This document shows, one piece after another, positions 16,839-25,543 of a stretch of DNA of 64,000 bases. The notes below the pieces were generated by a model, which did no database searches, was not told where the DNA came from, and was given only the letters and a program-made list of their open reading frames with translations. Within the stretch, counting starts at the first letter, position 1. Every line of letters begins with the position of its first letter. The position numbers and the translations under genes were made by a program. Source of the stretch: Candidatus Bathyarchaeia archaeon (lineage in GTDB: Archaea > Thermoproteota > Bathyarchaeia > 40CM-2-53-6); the NCBI GenBank assembly GCA_035935655.1, contig DASYWW010000039.1:62001-126000 (forward strand), written 5' to 3'.

Positions 16839-17456
16839 TTGGCAGCTACTGCAGGTGCGTTCAACGTTCCTCTAAAGTGTACCCCGGAAGAGACCAAGCA
16901 CTTTGTCGAGCCAGCTATGAAAGAAGCTGAAAGCTCTAACTTCACGGGGGCTTTGGAGGTCGTTAACGATGGGTTGAATGCCCATCCAGCCTCCGAAGGG
17001 CTTCTATTTCTCCGATCATATTTCTGTTACAAAATCGCAGACAGCATAAGCAGCGAGCTGAGCGCACTCCCACAACCGATCCAGCCGTTAGGCGAGGGTG
17101 TGCTGATGGTTGACGGCGCCATGACGAACCAGATGCTGGGCCGATTCCAGGAAATAGTCAAAGTTCTCGGGGACGCTGAGGAGGCGATCAACGAGATATT
17201 GCAGGTGAACCCGCGCAACAACGAGGTCACTGCGTTTAGGGCTTACATTGACAGCAAGCTGCAAAAGCTGGGGCAGGAGTCCGAGAATATGCGGATGACT
17301 TTTACAAATACTCCTAATATTGCTGGCGGTTTCTGCGTAGGATGCAGGAAGAATATTTCGTTCGACACGCAGACGGTCGTTTTTCGAAAGACCTCGTCCA
17401 TGCAACTGGAAGTCTGGCATCTGCCCTGCTTCAAGAAGCAGGGTGACAAGAACTAG
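16839..17456 (+). CDS. TPR-like protein with a C-terminal zinc-binding motif
   Basis: A protein of 205 residues. The first 150 residues are helical with TPR-like pairs (EAESSNFTGALEVVNDGLNAHP and EAINEILQVNPRNNEVTAFR as separate segments). Residues 165-200 hold FCVGCRKNI and WHLPCFKK, a CxxC plus HxxC arrangement that resembles half of a LIM or PARP-type finger. The start is TTG. I do not recognise the family. It is convergent with the YgfZ-like gene, overlapping by four bases. Confidence 0.7.
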   Translation: MAATAGAFNVPLKCTPEETKHFVEPAMKEAESSNFTGALEVVNDGLNAHPASEGLLFLRSYFCYKIADSISSELSALPQPIQPLGEGVLMVDGAMTNQMLGRFQEIVKVLGDAEEAINEILQVNPRNNEVTAFRAYIDSKLQKLGQESENMRMTFTNTPNIAGGFCVGCRKNISFDTQTVVFRKTSSMQLEVWHLPCFKKQGDKN

Positions 17457-18487
17457 ACTAGTTTGATTATTACCGTCGACTTTGGGCCTTTGTCTGATTC
17501 CACGACTAGCTTTGTTCCCTCCTTGGCAAAGTCTCTTTGGGCATAACCCAATCCAACGACTAGCTTTAGCCCGGGAGAGAATGCGGCGCTTGTGACATAA
17601 CCCGCTTCCTTGTCACTCGCGTGAAACTTCGACTTTGGAACGGGTGCGTGATCCGAGTCCGTTTGGAATTGGACGAGATTCTTGTTGACTCGACCGATGT
17701 GAGTGGCTCGGGCAACAACTTCCTGACCAAGATAACATCCCTTGGTGAAGCTTATTGCGTCTTTGTATCCCGCTTCGAGGATTATGGTGTTCTCATCCAC
17801 GTCGATCCCGTATCTCGGATGTGCTGCTTCGAGTCTGAGAATTTCCAGAGCATCTAGCCCTACGGGAGTCACTCCCTTTAGAAGGAAGCCTTGCCAGACG
17901 GCTTCCGCCTCATCGTTTGGAAGTATCACATCGTAGCCAGACTGGCCGGTTCTGTCGTGGCTGACGATCATGGTGGGTCCGAGCATCTTGTGCTGTAACG
18001 GTTTCATGTCTGCAAACGAAGTTCCGAACAACTCTCTCACGTTCTCAGCAGCTTGCTGCCCCTGCAGTGTCAAATGAACGAATTCAGAGGTGATGTCTTT
18101 GACCTGAACATCTTCCGTGATGATGAAGCGGTCGAGGATTTCTCTGACTTTAGCTCCTGGAGCATCGCCGGTGTCTACAAGAAGATCGTCCTCTCTTGCG
18201 TAGAGATAGAGGTCTGCGAGGACTCTGGCCTTTGTGTTAAGGAGCGCAGACCGGATGCCTGTCCCGCCACTCAACTTTGAGACCTCGTTGGTAAGTAGTC
18301 CGTTGAGGAAAGAGTGTCTGTCCTTCCCGGTTACTTGCAGCAGGCCAGTGTGGGAGAGGTCGATCAGACCCGCGTGGTTGCGAATGGCCCAGTATTCTTC
18401 AACCGGACTCGTGTAGGATAACGGGATCCGGCCTTCCTCAAACCTGGCACCCATCTGCTCATGGTGCAGGACCAAGGGATTAGACAA
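17453..18487 (-). CDS. ygfZ: folate-binding YgfZ/GcvT-like protein
   Basis: A protein of 344 residues with the aminomethyltransferase fold: an N-terminal IDLSHTGLLQVTGKDR segment, and the YgfZ signature KGCYLGQEVVAR near residue 245. That motif marks YgfZ-type proteins, which bind tetrahydrofolate and aid Fe-S cluster proteins, rather than true GcvT of the glycine cleavage system. No glycine cleavage genes are nearby. It is a stand-alone gene. Confidence 0.88.
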   Translation of the reverse strand: MSNPLVLHHEQMGARFEEGRIPLSYTSPVEEYWAIRNHAGLIDLSHTGLLQVTGKDRHSFLNGLLTNEVSKLSGGTGIRSALLNTKARVLADLYLYAREDDLLVDTGDAPGAKVREILDRFIITEDVQVKDITSEFVHLTLQGQQAAENVRELFGTSFADMKPLQHKMLGPTMIVSHDRTGQSGYDVILPNDEAEAVWQGFLLKGVTPVGLDALEILRLEAAHPRYGIDVDENTIILEAGYKDAISFTKGCYLGQEVVARATHIGRVNKNLVQFQTDSDHAPVPKSKFHASDKEAGYVTSAAFSPGLKLVVGLGYAQRDFAKEGTKLVVESDKGPKSTVIIKLV

Positions 18488-18609
18488 GCCATCCTAGGTG
18501 GTTCCATTCCTGGGTAATAGGATTGAGCCTTCGCGGCTCAGTGTTTAGTTTGCGTTCGAGGGGTATTGGAAAGAGTTGTTCTTGAGATTGTCTCGTGCTT
18601 GCAGTTGGT

Positions 18610-19005
18610 TCAGAATGGGAGTGGTCGAAGATCTGGCTTCATCCAGTGGGAGCGCGCGCTCGGGCTAACCAGAGTTTCTCGTCGCCAGTGAAGGTAGGGG
18701 AGCTGTTTGTTCAATAGGGCTGGAAACGTGGTGAGGAAATGTTCGAATTCTTGATGAGTAGGATCCGCTTGAATGGCGTGGTTCACGATACGAATCCAAA
18801 ACTGTGTGAGAGTCTCATTGAATGTGTCGCCAGCTCCTTTGAGGATCGCGTATTGCTCTATCCCACTTGCGAGCAGTGGCAATGCCTCTTCAAGACTATG
18901 CCTTCTCAGTATGAGCCAAGCGAGTCTCAAGTGCCCGCGATGTCGAAAATCCTCCGACGTAAGCCTACGCTCGTGGAATGCTCTGAAGAATTCTTGATCG
19001 TTCAT
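18610..19005 (-). CDS. conserved hypothetical protein
   Basis: A helical protein of 131 residues with conserved-looking blocks FRHRGHLRLAWLILRR (residues 20-35), NETLTQFWIRIVNHAI near residue 63 and HWRRETLVSPSARSHWMKPD near the C-terminus. I recall similar unnamed proteins mainly from bacteria, so transfer is possible, but I cannot name a domain. It is isolated between the YgfZ-like gene and a plus-strand zinc-ribbon gene. Confidence 0.65.
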   Translation of the reverse strand: MNDQEFFRAFHERRLTSEDFRHRGHLRLAWLILRRHSLEEALPLLASGIEQYAILKGAGDTFNETLTQFWIRIVNHAIQADPTHQEFEHFLTTFPALLNKQLPYLHWRRETLVSPSARSHWMKPDLRPLPF

Positions 19006-19129
19006 CTGACGGGCCCGTGACGACCGGACGAATATGTGCCTTTCTAAGGGATTATCGTTCCGTTGGGTGGGCTTTTCGCTATAAGTTCAAATTACTGTGC
19101 CAAAGGTACCGAGATAAGCGGCGTTTCGG

Positions 19130-20126
19130 TTGTATTGCTCGAAGTGTGGGACTCAACTGCAGGGCGATGCCGCATTCTGTTTTAAATGTGGAGCAAGCTT
19201 GAGCCAGGCGTCTACAACTAATCTAAGTCAACCTAACGTCGGTTCCGCTGGACCGGTTCAAGTGGTGGCGCCTTCCGGCGCAACTTCGCTAAAGTGCCCT
19301 AGCTGTGGAGCACCGATTGCTCCGAAGTTTGGAGAGATGATAATCACATGCGAGTACTGTGGAAGTAGTATCACGCTCGGGAATTCCGGCTGGGCAAATA
19401 TCCAGAAGCAGACAATGCTTCCTCTGAAGATTCCGACCACCGATGAGATTACCGAGCGGGTCAGGTCGATGATGGATAGAGGAATGCTTAACAGGCATTT
19501 GCAGGAGAGTTCGACGCTTGAAGAAATGACTCTCTCGCTCGTGCCGTATTGGCTCGTTGCGGTCTCAGCAAGAACCTCTATCGTCGCGACGGACATGATA
19601 ACTGAAAGCGCTACTGTTGCGACAACAGCGGCCTTGTTCGGAGTCTTGGCTGGGGGAATGGGTGGTGGACGAAGAGGTGGGTTCGGCGGCGCTCCATTGT
19701 TAGAGGGTGCGATGCTGGGTTCGATGATGAACCGGGGCACGGGAGGCGGAAACAAAAAGGCGATTCAGATGAACGAGAACTACAACTTTCCGATAATAGC
19801 CCTGAAGGCGCTTACGACCTATCAATCTCATGATTACGAGTTTGATCTCGAAGGTAGAACCTTGTTTGACATTTCACGGTTTCCAAAGGGGGATAAAAAC
19901 GCTGAATGGTGATATCAGTGAAGACGCGACAAAATTCCAAGCGAAGACACTTGTCGATCAGCTCCAATCGCAAAAAGCGCACGCGAAGTATCATATGATT
20001 CAGCAGATATCCTCCGAAGAGGATGTGTCCGACGCCGAGCTGTTGCATGTTCCAATATGGTTTGCGAGATACGATCATAAAGGAAACAAGATCGTTCTTG
20101 TTGTCGACGGAATTCCGGAAGCATAA
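19130..20126 (+). pseudogene. zinc-ribbon protein split by a frameshift
   Basis: The first frame (19130-19912) encodes an N-terminal zinc ribbon (CSKCGTQLQGD...CFKCG), a second CPSCG...CEYCG ribbon near residue 65, a glycine-rich segment, and then breaks after ISRFPKG. The sequence continues one frame over to 20126 (IKTLNGDISEDATKF to VVDGIPEA). The junction is a run of five G near 19888-19892; removing one G restores one protein of about 330 residues. This is either a recent mutation, a sequencing error at the run, or programmed slippage. The start is TTG. Function unknown; similar proteins carry a membrane- or PH-like body after paired ribbons. Confidence 0.75.
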
Positions 20127-20200
20127 TCAATAGTATGGGTTTGTAGCATTGTGATATGCCGTGGGCATGGTCGCGAGTGGTGCGGCCGCCGGGATTTGAA

Positions 20201-20226
20201 TTCCCGAACCGTTGTTGAGGCGGTTT
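20201..20226 (-). other. non-canonical tRNA intron in the T arm (position 53/54)
   Basis: The 26-base intron forms its own stem AACCG/CGGTT. Next to it the four-pair central helix CCCG/CGGG joins exon and intron, flanked by three-base bulges GGA and AAT. Cutting after the second base of each bulge leaves G53 joined to the TTCAAAT loop. This is a textbook bulge-helix-bulge. Confidence 0.88.
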
Positions 20227-20241
20227 CCCGGGTCGTCAGCG

Positions 20242-20259
20242 TTCTGCTGTGCGTTGGTT
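20242..20259 (-). other. canonical tRNA intron at position 37/38
   Basis: The 18-base intron ends in GCAGAA; its GCAG pairs with CTGC of the anticodon loop as the central helix, with bulges CAA and AAC. The inner part forms a loop without a clear stem. Removal gives anticodon GCC followed by A37 and C38. Confidence 0.85.
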
Positions 20260-20325
20260 TGGCAGGCTGATATCATAGACCAGGCTAGACCACGGCCGCA
20301 CGAAAAAGAACGCGACGCTTGGGGT

Positions 20326-20334
20326 CATTTAAAG
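20326..20334 (-). promoter_or_regulatory. TATA box of tRNA-Gly
   Basis: On the minus strand this reads CTTTAAATG, 27-35 bases before the mature tRNA 5' end, the distance expected for a tRNA transcript that starts at or just before position 1. Confidence 0.55.
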
Positions 20335-20462
20335 ACTGGGAATGTGACGAGGGATGCGCGGGATGGTCGCGCTTTCGCAGCCGGCCTTCACAGCGAATTT
20401 TCTCGCGGTCTTAAATAGAGAGCTTCGGTCTCCGTTTGAATTATTTCATGAGGGGTTAGGCT

Positions 20463-21359
20463 TTGAGTATCGCCTTGGAAAATTTGCGACGGGATCTTCG
20501 CACCAGATTGGAGAACGATCCACAGATGTCGACAGGCTGGATCGCGTTCCCCCTCTTCCTGATAATATCGATCATAGTATTGTTCATAATCATCCTTGCT
20601 GAAATATTCGGCTACATATTCTCCCTCCCAACTGGAACCGCGTTCTCGTATGTCGATTTTCTCCGGACGATAGCGCTGACGCTATTGGTTTACTCGCTCG
20701 TTGCATTCGTGCTCAACATCGCCATCTCATACATGATCTACAAGCTCGTAAGGCGACGAAACACCCACTTCGCCCGTCAGACTCTCCTCTACGAAGACCT
20801 TGCCAGCGCAGCAGAAGAACTGGCGACGAAAAAAGGAGAGCGAACGGAGGCTTCGATTGGTCTCAACAATCTGGAGCGAATCGCGAGAGAGGCGCGAGTC
20901 TATGAAACCGAGAAAAACGCTGCTCTATGGGTAATGCTTACCCTCGCAGGCACATCTCTTCCCTTCGTCGCTCTGGCGACAACTTCAGCTAGCCCTGGCC
21001 TATTGCCACTCTTAGCCGTCTTGTACGTCTATTACTTTTTGATGAAGGACTTCTTCAGACACGAACGGAGGGAGGACCAGTTCATCCGAGAGCTGCTAGG
21101 AGTCCTCACCATCTCAGGGGTACATGTCTCTCTACCATTCAGGAATCCTCCATTGTCAGAGAGAAGCTTCGCCGTGTACATTGTCTTGAGCATCGTAACC
21201 CTTGGATTCTTCTGGGTCTACTGGGTCTACGTTCTCCTCAACGACCCTAACAACCACTTCCGACAACAAGCAATGATAGAAGACACACTGATGGCACAGA
21301 TGAACGCCCTTCTAACATCAGCCTCGCCCTCCAACCCGCAACCTGCGCCACCCGCATGA
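20463..21359 (+). CDS. multi-pass membrane protein with DUF4234-like C-terminus
   Basis: A protein of 298 residues. Hydrophobic segments lie at about residues 27-50, 62-95, 155-195 and 235-258, separated by a cytoplasmic-looking charged helix (about 100-150). The last part, RSFAVYIVLSIVTLGFFWVYW followed by NDPNNHF, resembles DUF4234-type segments; this is pattern recognition only. The start is TTG. Its stop overlaps the next gene by four bases (ATGA), and the next gene is a paralogue. Confidence 0.8.
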   Translation: MSIALENLRRDLRTRLENDPQMSTGWIAFPLFLIISIIVLFIIILAEIFGYIFSLPTGTAFSYVDFLRTIALTLLVYSLVAFVLNIAISYMIYKLVRRRNTHFARQTLLYEDLASAAEELATKKGERTEASIGLNNLERIAREARVYETEKNAALWVMLTLAGTSLPFVALATTSASPGLLPLLAVLYVYYFLMKDFFRHERREDQFIRELLGVLTISGVHVSLPFRNPPLSERSFAVYIVLSIVTLGFFWVYWVYVLLNDPNNHFRQQAMIEDTLMAQMNALLTSASPSNPQPAPPA

Positions 21360-22129
21360 GTCTACCCAGCCTTCCGACAGCTCGGCCAGACATTTCATAT
21401 CTTATCGGAATAAGAGTTAGAACGGATCTCGAAATTGACCATGCCTGGATTGCCTTAGCCTTTGTCAACTACGTCATTTGGGCAACCTTTCCAATTCTAT
21501 ACTTCATTGTGGCAAGAGTCGCTCTTCCTTTAGTAGCATTGTTCGCTGTCGTAGTCGGCCTGATGGGCACTGCGACCTCGCTGGCAGTGGCATACCTCGC
21601 TTACTCGCTTGTCAACGTAAGAAACCAGCATTTCGCACGCGAGCAAGCGCTATTGACAGAGTCTCTCGGAGTGGTAAAGAGCAGAGTGCCTCAGGGAAAC
21701 TTGAGAACATTGCTCCCACTTGATTCAGCCGAGCAGAACTTCCAGTTCCTTGTCCATGAAGAGAAGGAGAAAAGCGCCGTGCTTTTGGGATTGTTCGCAC
21801 TGATCCCGTACTTCGGAATTCTCGTGCTGATCTTCATTCTTGGAATTTTCTCACGAGACCTGCAAAAACACGAGAGCAGAGAAGAGATGATCCTGGATGA
21901 TCTCGACAGAGGCCTAAGAGAGTCCAATCTTACGCCGTTGATCCGTCGGAGTGGATTCGTTCCTAGGAGGTCTGTTCCGTTGCTGGTTGTTGCGAGCATC
22001 TTGACCCTGGGAGTTTTCTCCCTCATCTGGCTCTACCTCGCGATTAAGGATTTGCGCGCACATTTTGGTTATCATGCAAGACTCGAGACGAATTTGCTAC
22101 CCTCTCTATCATGGGGCTCCACCAACTGA
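21356..22129 (+). CDS. membrane protein, paralogue of the preceding gene
   Basis: A protein of 257 residues with the same plan as its neighbour: N-terminal spans (about 30-85), the shared block NVRNQHFAREQALLTE (compare RRNTHFARQTLLYED), a middle hairpin, and a C-terminal pair SVPLLVVASILTLGVFSLIW followed by HFGYH. ATG at 21356 overlaps the previous stop, and its own stop directly abuts the GTG of the SpoIIM gene. A tandem duplication within one operon is inferred. Confidence 0.8.
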   Translation: MSLPSLPTARPDISYLIGIRVRTDLEIDHAWIALAFVNYVIWATFPILYFIVARVALPLVALFAVVVGLMGTATSLAVAYLAYSLVNVRNQHFAREQALLTESLGVVKSRVPQGNLRTLLPLDSAEQNFQFLVHEEKEKSAVLLGLFALIPYFGILVLIFILGIFSRDLQKHESREEMILDDLDRGLRESNLTPLIRRSGFVPRRSVPLLVVASILTLGVFSLIWLYLAIKDLRAHFGYHARLETNLLPSLSWGSTN

Positions 22130-23740
22130 GTGGGTGGTTCGAGTAAGGTGGGTGATGCTTCTTCGTTTAGAGTCAAGAGGGTCTTCTTCGATAGGATTTT
22201 TGAGAAGTCATTCTGGACATGGAGAAAGCATCCAGCTATCATCGTTCCGACAATGCTCGGATCTGCCCTTCAGCTCATTTTGCAGTCCATTGTAGTCCTT
22301 GCGCTGATGCTTCTTCTGACGAGCTGGGCAGTAACAGGCTCGCTGTCGCGGTTTCTCGCCGAGTATGGCAACACCGGACTGTCGAGCTTGTTTGTCGACC
22401 CGGCTTTTTCGGCTAGCCTCATCTCGGTAGTTACAATGGTGGTTGTGGGACTTGTTTTTGTCGCGTTGATAGGAGGAGGCTACATCTATTCCTCCGAATA
22501 TGGGATGTACCTGGAAGCCTTGAGCAAGGACAGCGTTCCCCTGAGGTCGGTTCTCGAAAACGGCTCTCGCAGATGGAAACCTATGGCTTGGACACTGCTC
22601 CTCTCCAACGTGATTACTTGGGGCCCCGCAGCAGTGGGCTATCTCGTCGTTAGCTCGTCTGCGGCCAGCGCTAACAGCTTGGAGGGGCTTTTGGCAACGT
22701 TGATAGCTTCCTTCATCTTTCTGCCCCTCTTTTTCGCATCGCTCGTACTAGCCCTGTTCACGATCTTCTCCTACCCTGCTGTGGTGGTAGATCAGCTCTC
22801 AGGGCTGAGAGCTATCCGCCAGAGCTTCCGAGTGGCGAGCCACAATCTCGGCATCACACTTACCTACTCGGTCGTCCGAATAATCTTCCAAGTCCTCCTT
22901 CTCCTGGTCGTTGCCTTCGCGAGCGTTATCGGGTTGCCTCTGACATCCCTGATCACTTTGGTCTTGAGCTTCGTCTTAACGCCGATTCTGCACATGACGA
23001 AGGCGTGGATCTACTACTATGCTACGCCTGCTGTTCCTGAGATGCCGTTTCAGGTCGCCGACCCGATCTGGCAGGATGTCTTTCATCGATTGCCGCGGGC
23101 GGCGTGGTTGAAGATCAAGATTGGGCTCTCGGAGGGGTTCAGATTCGTCACCGGGCCAAGAAACCTTCCGTTTCACCTTTTTTCCGCTCTCGCGTTCGCC
23201 CTCGGAATCTACATGGGCTATTTCGTCTCGGTTAATGGCGTAGCAGGCTATTTTCTCAGTCAGGGCTACCAGCCAGGGCATGGCAACAGCCTTCTGGCGA
23301 GGCTGCCCGTGCCGGCGCTTCCTGCGCTTGGTGTCGACATTTTCCTCAACAACTGGTTGGTCTCAATCGCTACAGGGCTCTCCGGACTGGCGTTTGGCGC
23401 TCCAAGTTTCATTACGATAATGTTCAACGGATTCATTCTAGGAGTGCTGCTTGCTCCCCAACTGTCACCAAGCATGACGATGTTCTTCGCTGCGATCCTG
23501 CCGCACGGAATTATCGAAATCCCCTCATTTGTTTTGGCAGGATCTGTGGGGTTGAGGCTGGGTTACGCGGCTTTGAAGGCGAAGTTCCAGCGCGGACCCG
23601 AGAATGACGAGTATCTCTCGAAGACTCTTAGGTTAGCCGTGTACGTCGTTGTCGGACTTGCGCCCCTGTTTCTAGTCGCAGGCTTGATAGAAGCGGACAT
23701 TACGCCAAGAATCATGCAGATGTTTGGCTGGACGTTCTGA
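22130..23740 (+). CDS. membrane protein with C-terminal SpoIIM (stage II sporulation M-like) domain
   Basis: A protein of 536 residues. The N-terminal half (about 1-290) has five or six spans and a cytoplasmic segment, like membrane domains fused to glycerophosphodiesterases. The C-terminal half (about 320-536) matches SpoIIM-type proteins: NNWLVSIATGLSGLAFG, MFNGFILGVLL and ILPHGIIEIPSFVLAG. In archaea such proteins are not linked to sporulation; membrane remodelling or transport is suspected. It is the third gene of the operon that starts at 20463. Confidence 0.8.
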   Translation: MGGSSKVGDASSFRVKRVFFDRIFEKSFWTWRKHPAIIVPTMLGSALQLILQSIVVLALMLLLTSWAVTGSLSRFLAEYGNTGLSSLFVDPAFSASLISVVTMVVVGLVFVALIGGGYIYSSEYGMYLEALSKDSVPLRSVLENGSRRWKPMAWTLLLSNVITWGPAAVGYLVVSSSAASANSLEGLLATLIASFIFLPLFFASLVLALFTIFSYPAVVVDQLSGLRAIRQSFRVASHNLGITLTYSVVRIIFQVLLLLVVAFASVIGLPLTSLITLVLSFVLTPILHMTKAWIYYYATPAVPEMPFQVADPIWQDVFHRLPRAAWLKIKIGLSEGFRFVTGPRNLPFHLFSALAFALGIYMGYFVSVNGVAGYFLSQGYQPGHGNSLLARLPVPALPALGVDIFLNNWLVSIATGLSGLAFGAPSFITIMFNGFILGVLLAPQLSPSMTMFFAAILPHGIIEIPSFVLAGSVGLRLGYAALKAKFQRGPENDEYLSKTLRLAVYVVVGLAPLFLVAGLIEADITPRIMQMFGWTF

Positions 23741-23768
23741 TCTAGTATTCTTTGGTTGGTGCAAGAAT

Positions 23769-24224
23769 TTGCCAGTCTTCTATGTTGATGGGCAGAGTCA
23801 GGGAAACGAGCAGAACAGCCTACCTCGAAAGGCGAGAATCGCAGTCGCCTACTCGGAGTCGGATACGATCGACCCTGGAAAGTTCAGGGTCTACTGGCAG
23901 GCTATTGGAGACAGGACTAACAACGAGGCTGAGTACTATGCCTTGCTCAAGGCCTTGGAGATGATCGAGACGAAGGCGAGCGGAAAAGTTCCCGGCAATA
24001 TCAGTGAGGCGTTGATTCGTTCGGACTCCAAGCTCATCGTTAGCCAGGTTAATGGGTTGTGGAGGGTTGAGGATGAGAGGCTCATGGAGCTGAGCAGCCA
24101 GGCCAGAGATATGATTGAGAAGCTAGGCTCTATCAGACTGGAATGGGTTCCGAGAGAGGAGAACTATGCTGGTCTCTGGCTGGAAGGAAAACTGAAACCC
24201 TTGAGTGTCGAACGAGTGCAGTAG
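23769..24224 (+). CDS. RNase HI-like protein lacking the last catalytic aspartate
   Basis: A protein of 151 residues from TTG 23769. RNase H features: VDGQSQGNEQ near the start (first Asp), NNEAEYYALLKALE (Glu) near residue 58, and RSDSKLIVSQVNG (Asp) near residue 95. The final motif, usually with AD, is NYAGLWLEG here, so the fourth carboxylate appears missing. The N-terminal open frame extends upstream to 23724, overlapping the SpoIIM gene, but that part does not look like the family. It may still bind RNA-DNA hybrids. Confidence 0.75.
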   Translation: MPVFYVDGQSQGNEQNSLPRKARIAVAYSESDTIDPGKFRVYWQAIGDRTNNEAEYYALLKALEMIETKASGKVPGNISEALIRSDSKLIVSQVNGLWRVEDERLMELSSQARDMIEKLGSIRLEWVPREENYAGLWLEGKLKPLSVERVQ

Positions 24225-24426
24225 TAATTCAGTCGACGCTTAGTTTTTCCTCAACCTTTTTCGGGGATAGGCTCTCCTTCATAGGAGAAGGTTCTTCGGC
24301 CATCATAGAGAGGGGAACACCATTCTCATATCGCTGGCAGAGTTAGTCCTGACGTGAGGCGAGCGCGAACGGTCTGGCGGACTGTTTCCGGGCTCGTAGA
24401 TTGACCTAGGAGAATCGTGATAGGAC
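24225..24426. other. intergenic region without recognised features
   Basis: There is no convincing reading frame on either strand, no T-loop or other tRNA sign, and no strong hairpin that I could see. Confidence 0.4.
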
Positions 24427-24666
24427 TTGGACAAGTTTTCCACTATCCGGAGCATTAAGCTGTCTTACAAGATTGACCAGGTCGAGAACGGTTGGACTGT
24501 AACGACTATGGACGGAACTGTCTTCGTTTTTCCTGATGCGAAGGAAATGGCGGAGTGGTTCTGCATGGTCGTCGGTGTTCCCTTCCTGTACAGGAAGGCG
24601 GAGCTGGATCCGTTGGAAGAGGAGATCCGGAAGCTTACGAAGGCGACGGCCAGCCTCCTAGCCTGA
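24427..24666 (+). CDS. small hypothetical protein
   Basis: A protein of 79 residues, TTG start. An N-terminal beta-rich part (IKLSYKIDQVENGWTVTT and TVFVFPDAKEM) and a C-terminal helix (LEEEIRKLTKATASLL). No family recognised. It precedes the PH/zinc-ribbon gene on the same strand. Confidence 0.55.
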   Translation: MDKFSTIRSIKLSYKIDQVENGWTVTTMDGTVFVFPDAKEMAEWFCMVVGVPFLYRKAELDPLEEEIRKLTKATASLLA

Positions 24667-24801
24667 CCCTTTCAAGGCTCTTGGTCTGGTACTGGAAAAC
24701 AGATATTATCGATAACTGTTGATGTTTGCTGGAGGATCCTAGCCTTAGCAAACGTCCCGTCGGATATTACCCGAGTACTCGGGCCTGGTGAACAGGTCGA
24801 A

Positions 24802-25248
24802 TTGTACATTCAGCAGAAGATCTATCATCCCAAGATCAATATTGACTCTGTGGTCTTGACTACGCAGCGGATTATTCTGCGTCACCCGCACGAGCTGGGT
24901 CTGAAGAAGGATTTTACCGATTTCAACTATACGGATGTTGCGAACGCGATTCTCGACAAGGGAATACTCCGATCGACCGTGAAGATTACGCTGCGGTTTG
25001 GTGGTGACCCGTTGAATCTCAATGATCTTCCGAATAGTGACGCGGAGAAGGCTTACGGGATTATTAGATCGAATATTTCGCGGTTCCAGACGCCTTTCTC
25101 AACAGGCTACGCGGGGATGGCTCCGGTGACGCCTGCGGCTGTGGTCCAGCAGCAGCCTCCGCAGATGCAGGGGATTGTCTGTGGTAAGTGTGGGGCGCGG
25201 AGTGCGGCTGGGCAAAAGTTTTGCGGGTCCTGCGGCAAAGCCTTCTAG
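24802..25248 (+). CDS. PH-like domain protein with C-terminal zinc ribbon
   Basis: At least 148 residues. The body looks like a bacterial-type PH domain (YIQQKIYHPKINIDSVVLTT then QRIILRHP), and the tail has CGKCGARSAAGQKFCGSCG, a zinc ribbon. The coding pattern extends upstream in the same frame (LANVPSDITRVLGPGEQVE) to about 24750 without AUG, GUG, UUG, CUG or ACG, so the real start is unresolved: either an unusual start or a frameshift near a GGAGG at 24731-24735. Function unknown. Confidence 0.7.
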   Translation: MYIQQKIYHPKINIDSVVLTTQRIILRHPHELGLKKDFTDFNYTDVANAILDKGILRSTVKITLRFGGDPLNLNDLPNSDAEKAYGIIRSNISRFQTPFSTGYAGMAPVTPAAVVQQQPPQMQGIVCGKCGARSAAGQKFCGSCGKAF

Positions 25249-25279
25249 ACATGAACTAGCTCTGTCTGAGTCGTCCCTA

Positions 25280-25477
25280 TTATTTTGGACGGGATTGGTC
25301 GGCTTTCTCTATCACTCGGAGTATCCTGGTGAGGAACGCCTGTTCCTCCACGTCCCCTGACAATAGTATTCTCCAGTGAACCCTCTCCTTCTCATAGCAT
25401 AGTCCGCAAAGGTAGAGGTTGGAATCTTCTCTCTTAGCCACGTCCTCGAGGTCTCGTCGACACTCGGCGCACATCAT
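25280..25477 (-). CDS. small four-cysteine protein
   Basis: A protein of 65 residues with CAECRRDLE at the start and CGLCYEKER near residue 24, a CxxC...CxxC zinc-binding pattern, followed by a helical tail. No family recognised. It is convergent with the PH/zinc-ribbon gene and downstream of the aldo-keto reductase gene on the same strand. Confidence 0.55.
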   Translation of the reverse strand: MMCAECRRDLEDVAKREDSNLYLCGLCYEKERVHWRILLSGDVEEQAFLTRILRVIEKADQSRPK

Positions 25478-25543
25478 ACGCTAGAACTGGCTAGTTCGTG
25501 GGATAAGTAGGGTAGAGACCGGAGAAAGGAATCATCGATACTC

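Larger units (their letters stand above)
20178..20299 (-). tRNA. tRNA-Gly(GCC) with two introns and encoded CCA
   Basis: Acceptor GCGGCCG/CGGCCGC (20293-20299 with 20182-20188), D arm from 20290, anticodon stem TCAGC/GCTGA and loop CTGCCAC once an intron is removed, T stem CCGGG/CCCGG and loop TTCAAAT once a second intron is removed. Discriminator A at 20181 is followed by an encoded CCA (20178-20180). Intron 1 is 18 bases at 20242-20259, the canonical position 37/38. Intron 2 is 26 bases at 20201-20226, between positions 53 and 54. Both fit bulge-helix-bulge splicing sites. Base pairing of the mature form is complete apart from one D-stem position. Confidence 0.92.

Noticed and set aside
20463-23740. 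Sporulation role for the SpoIIM gene
   Set aside because: SpoIIM-like domains are widespread in archaea that do not sporulate; the name reflects homology only.
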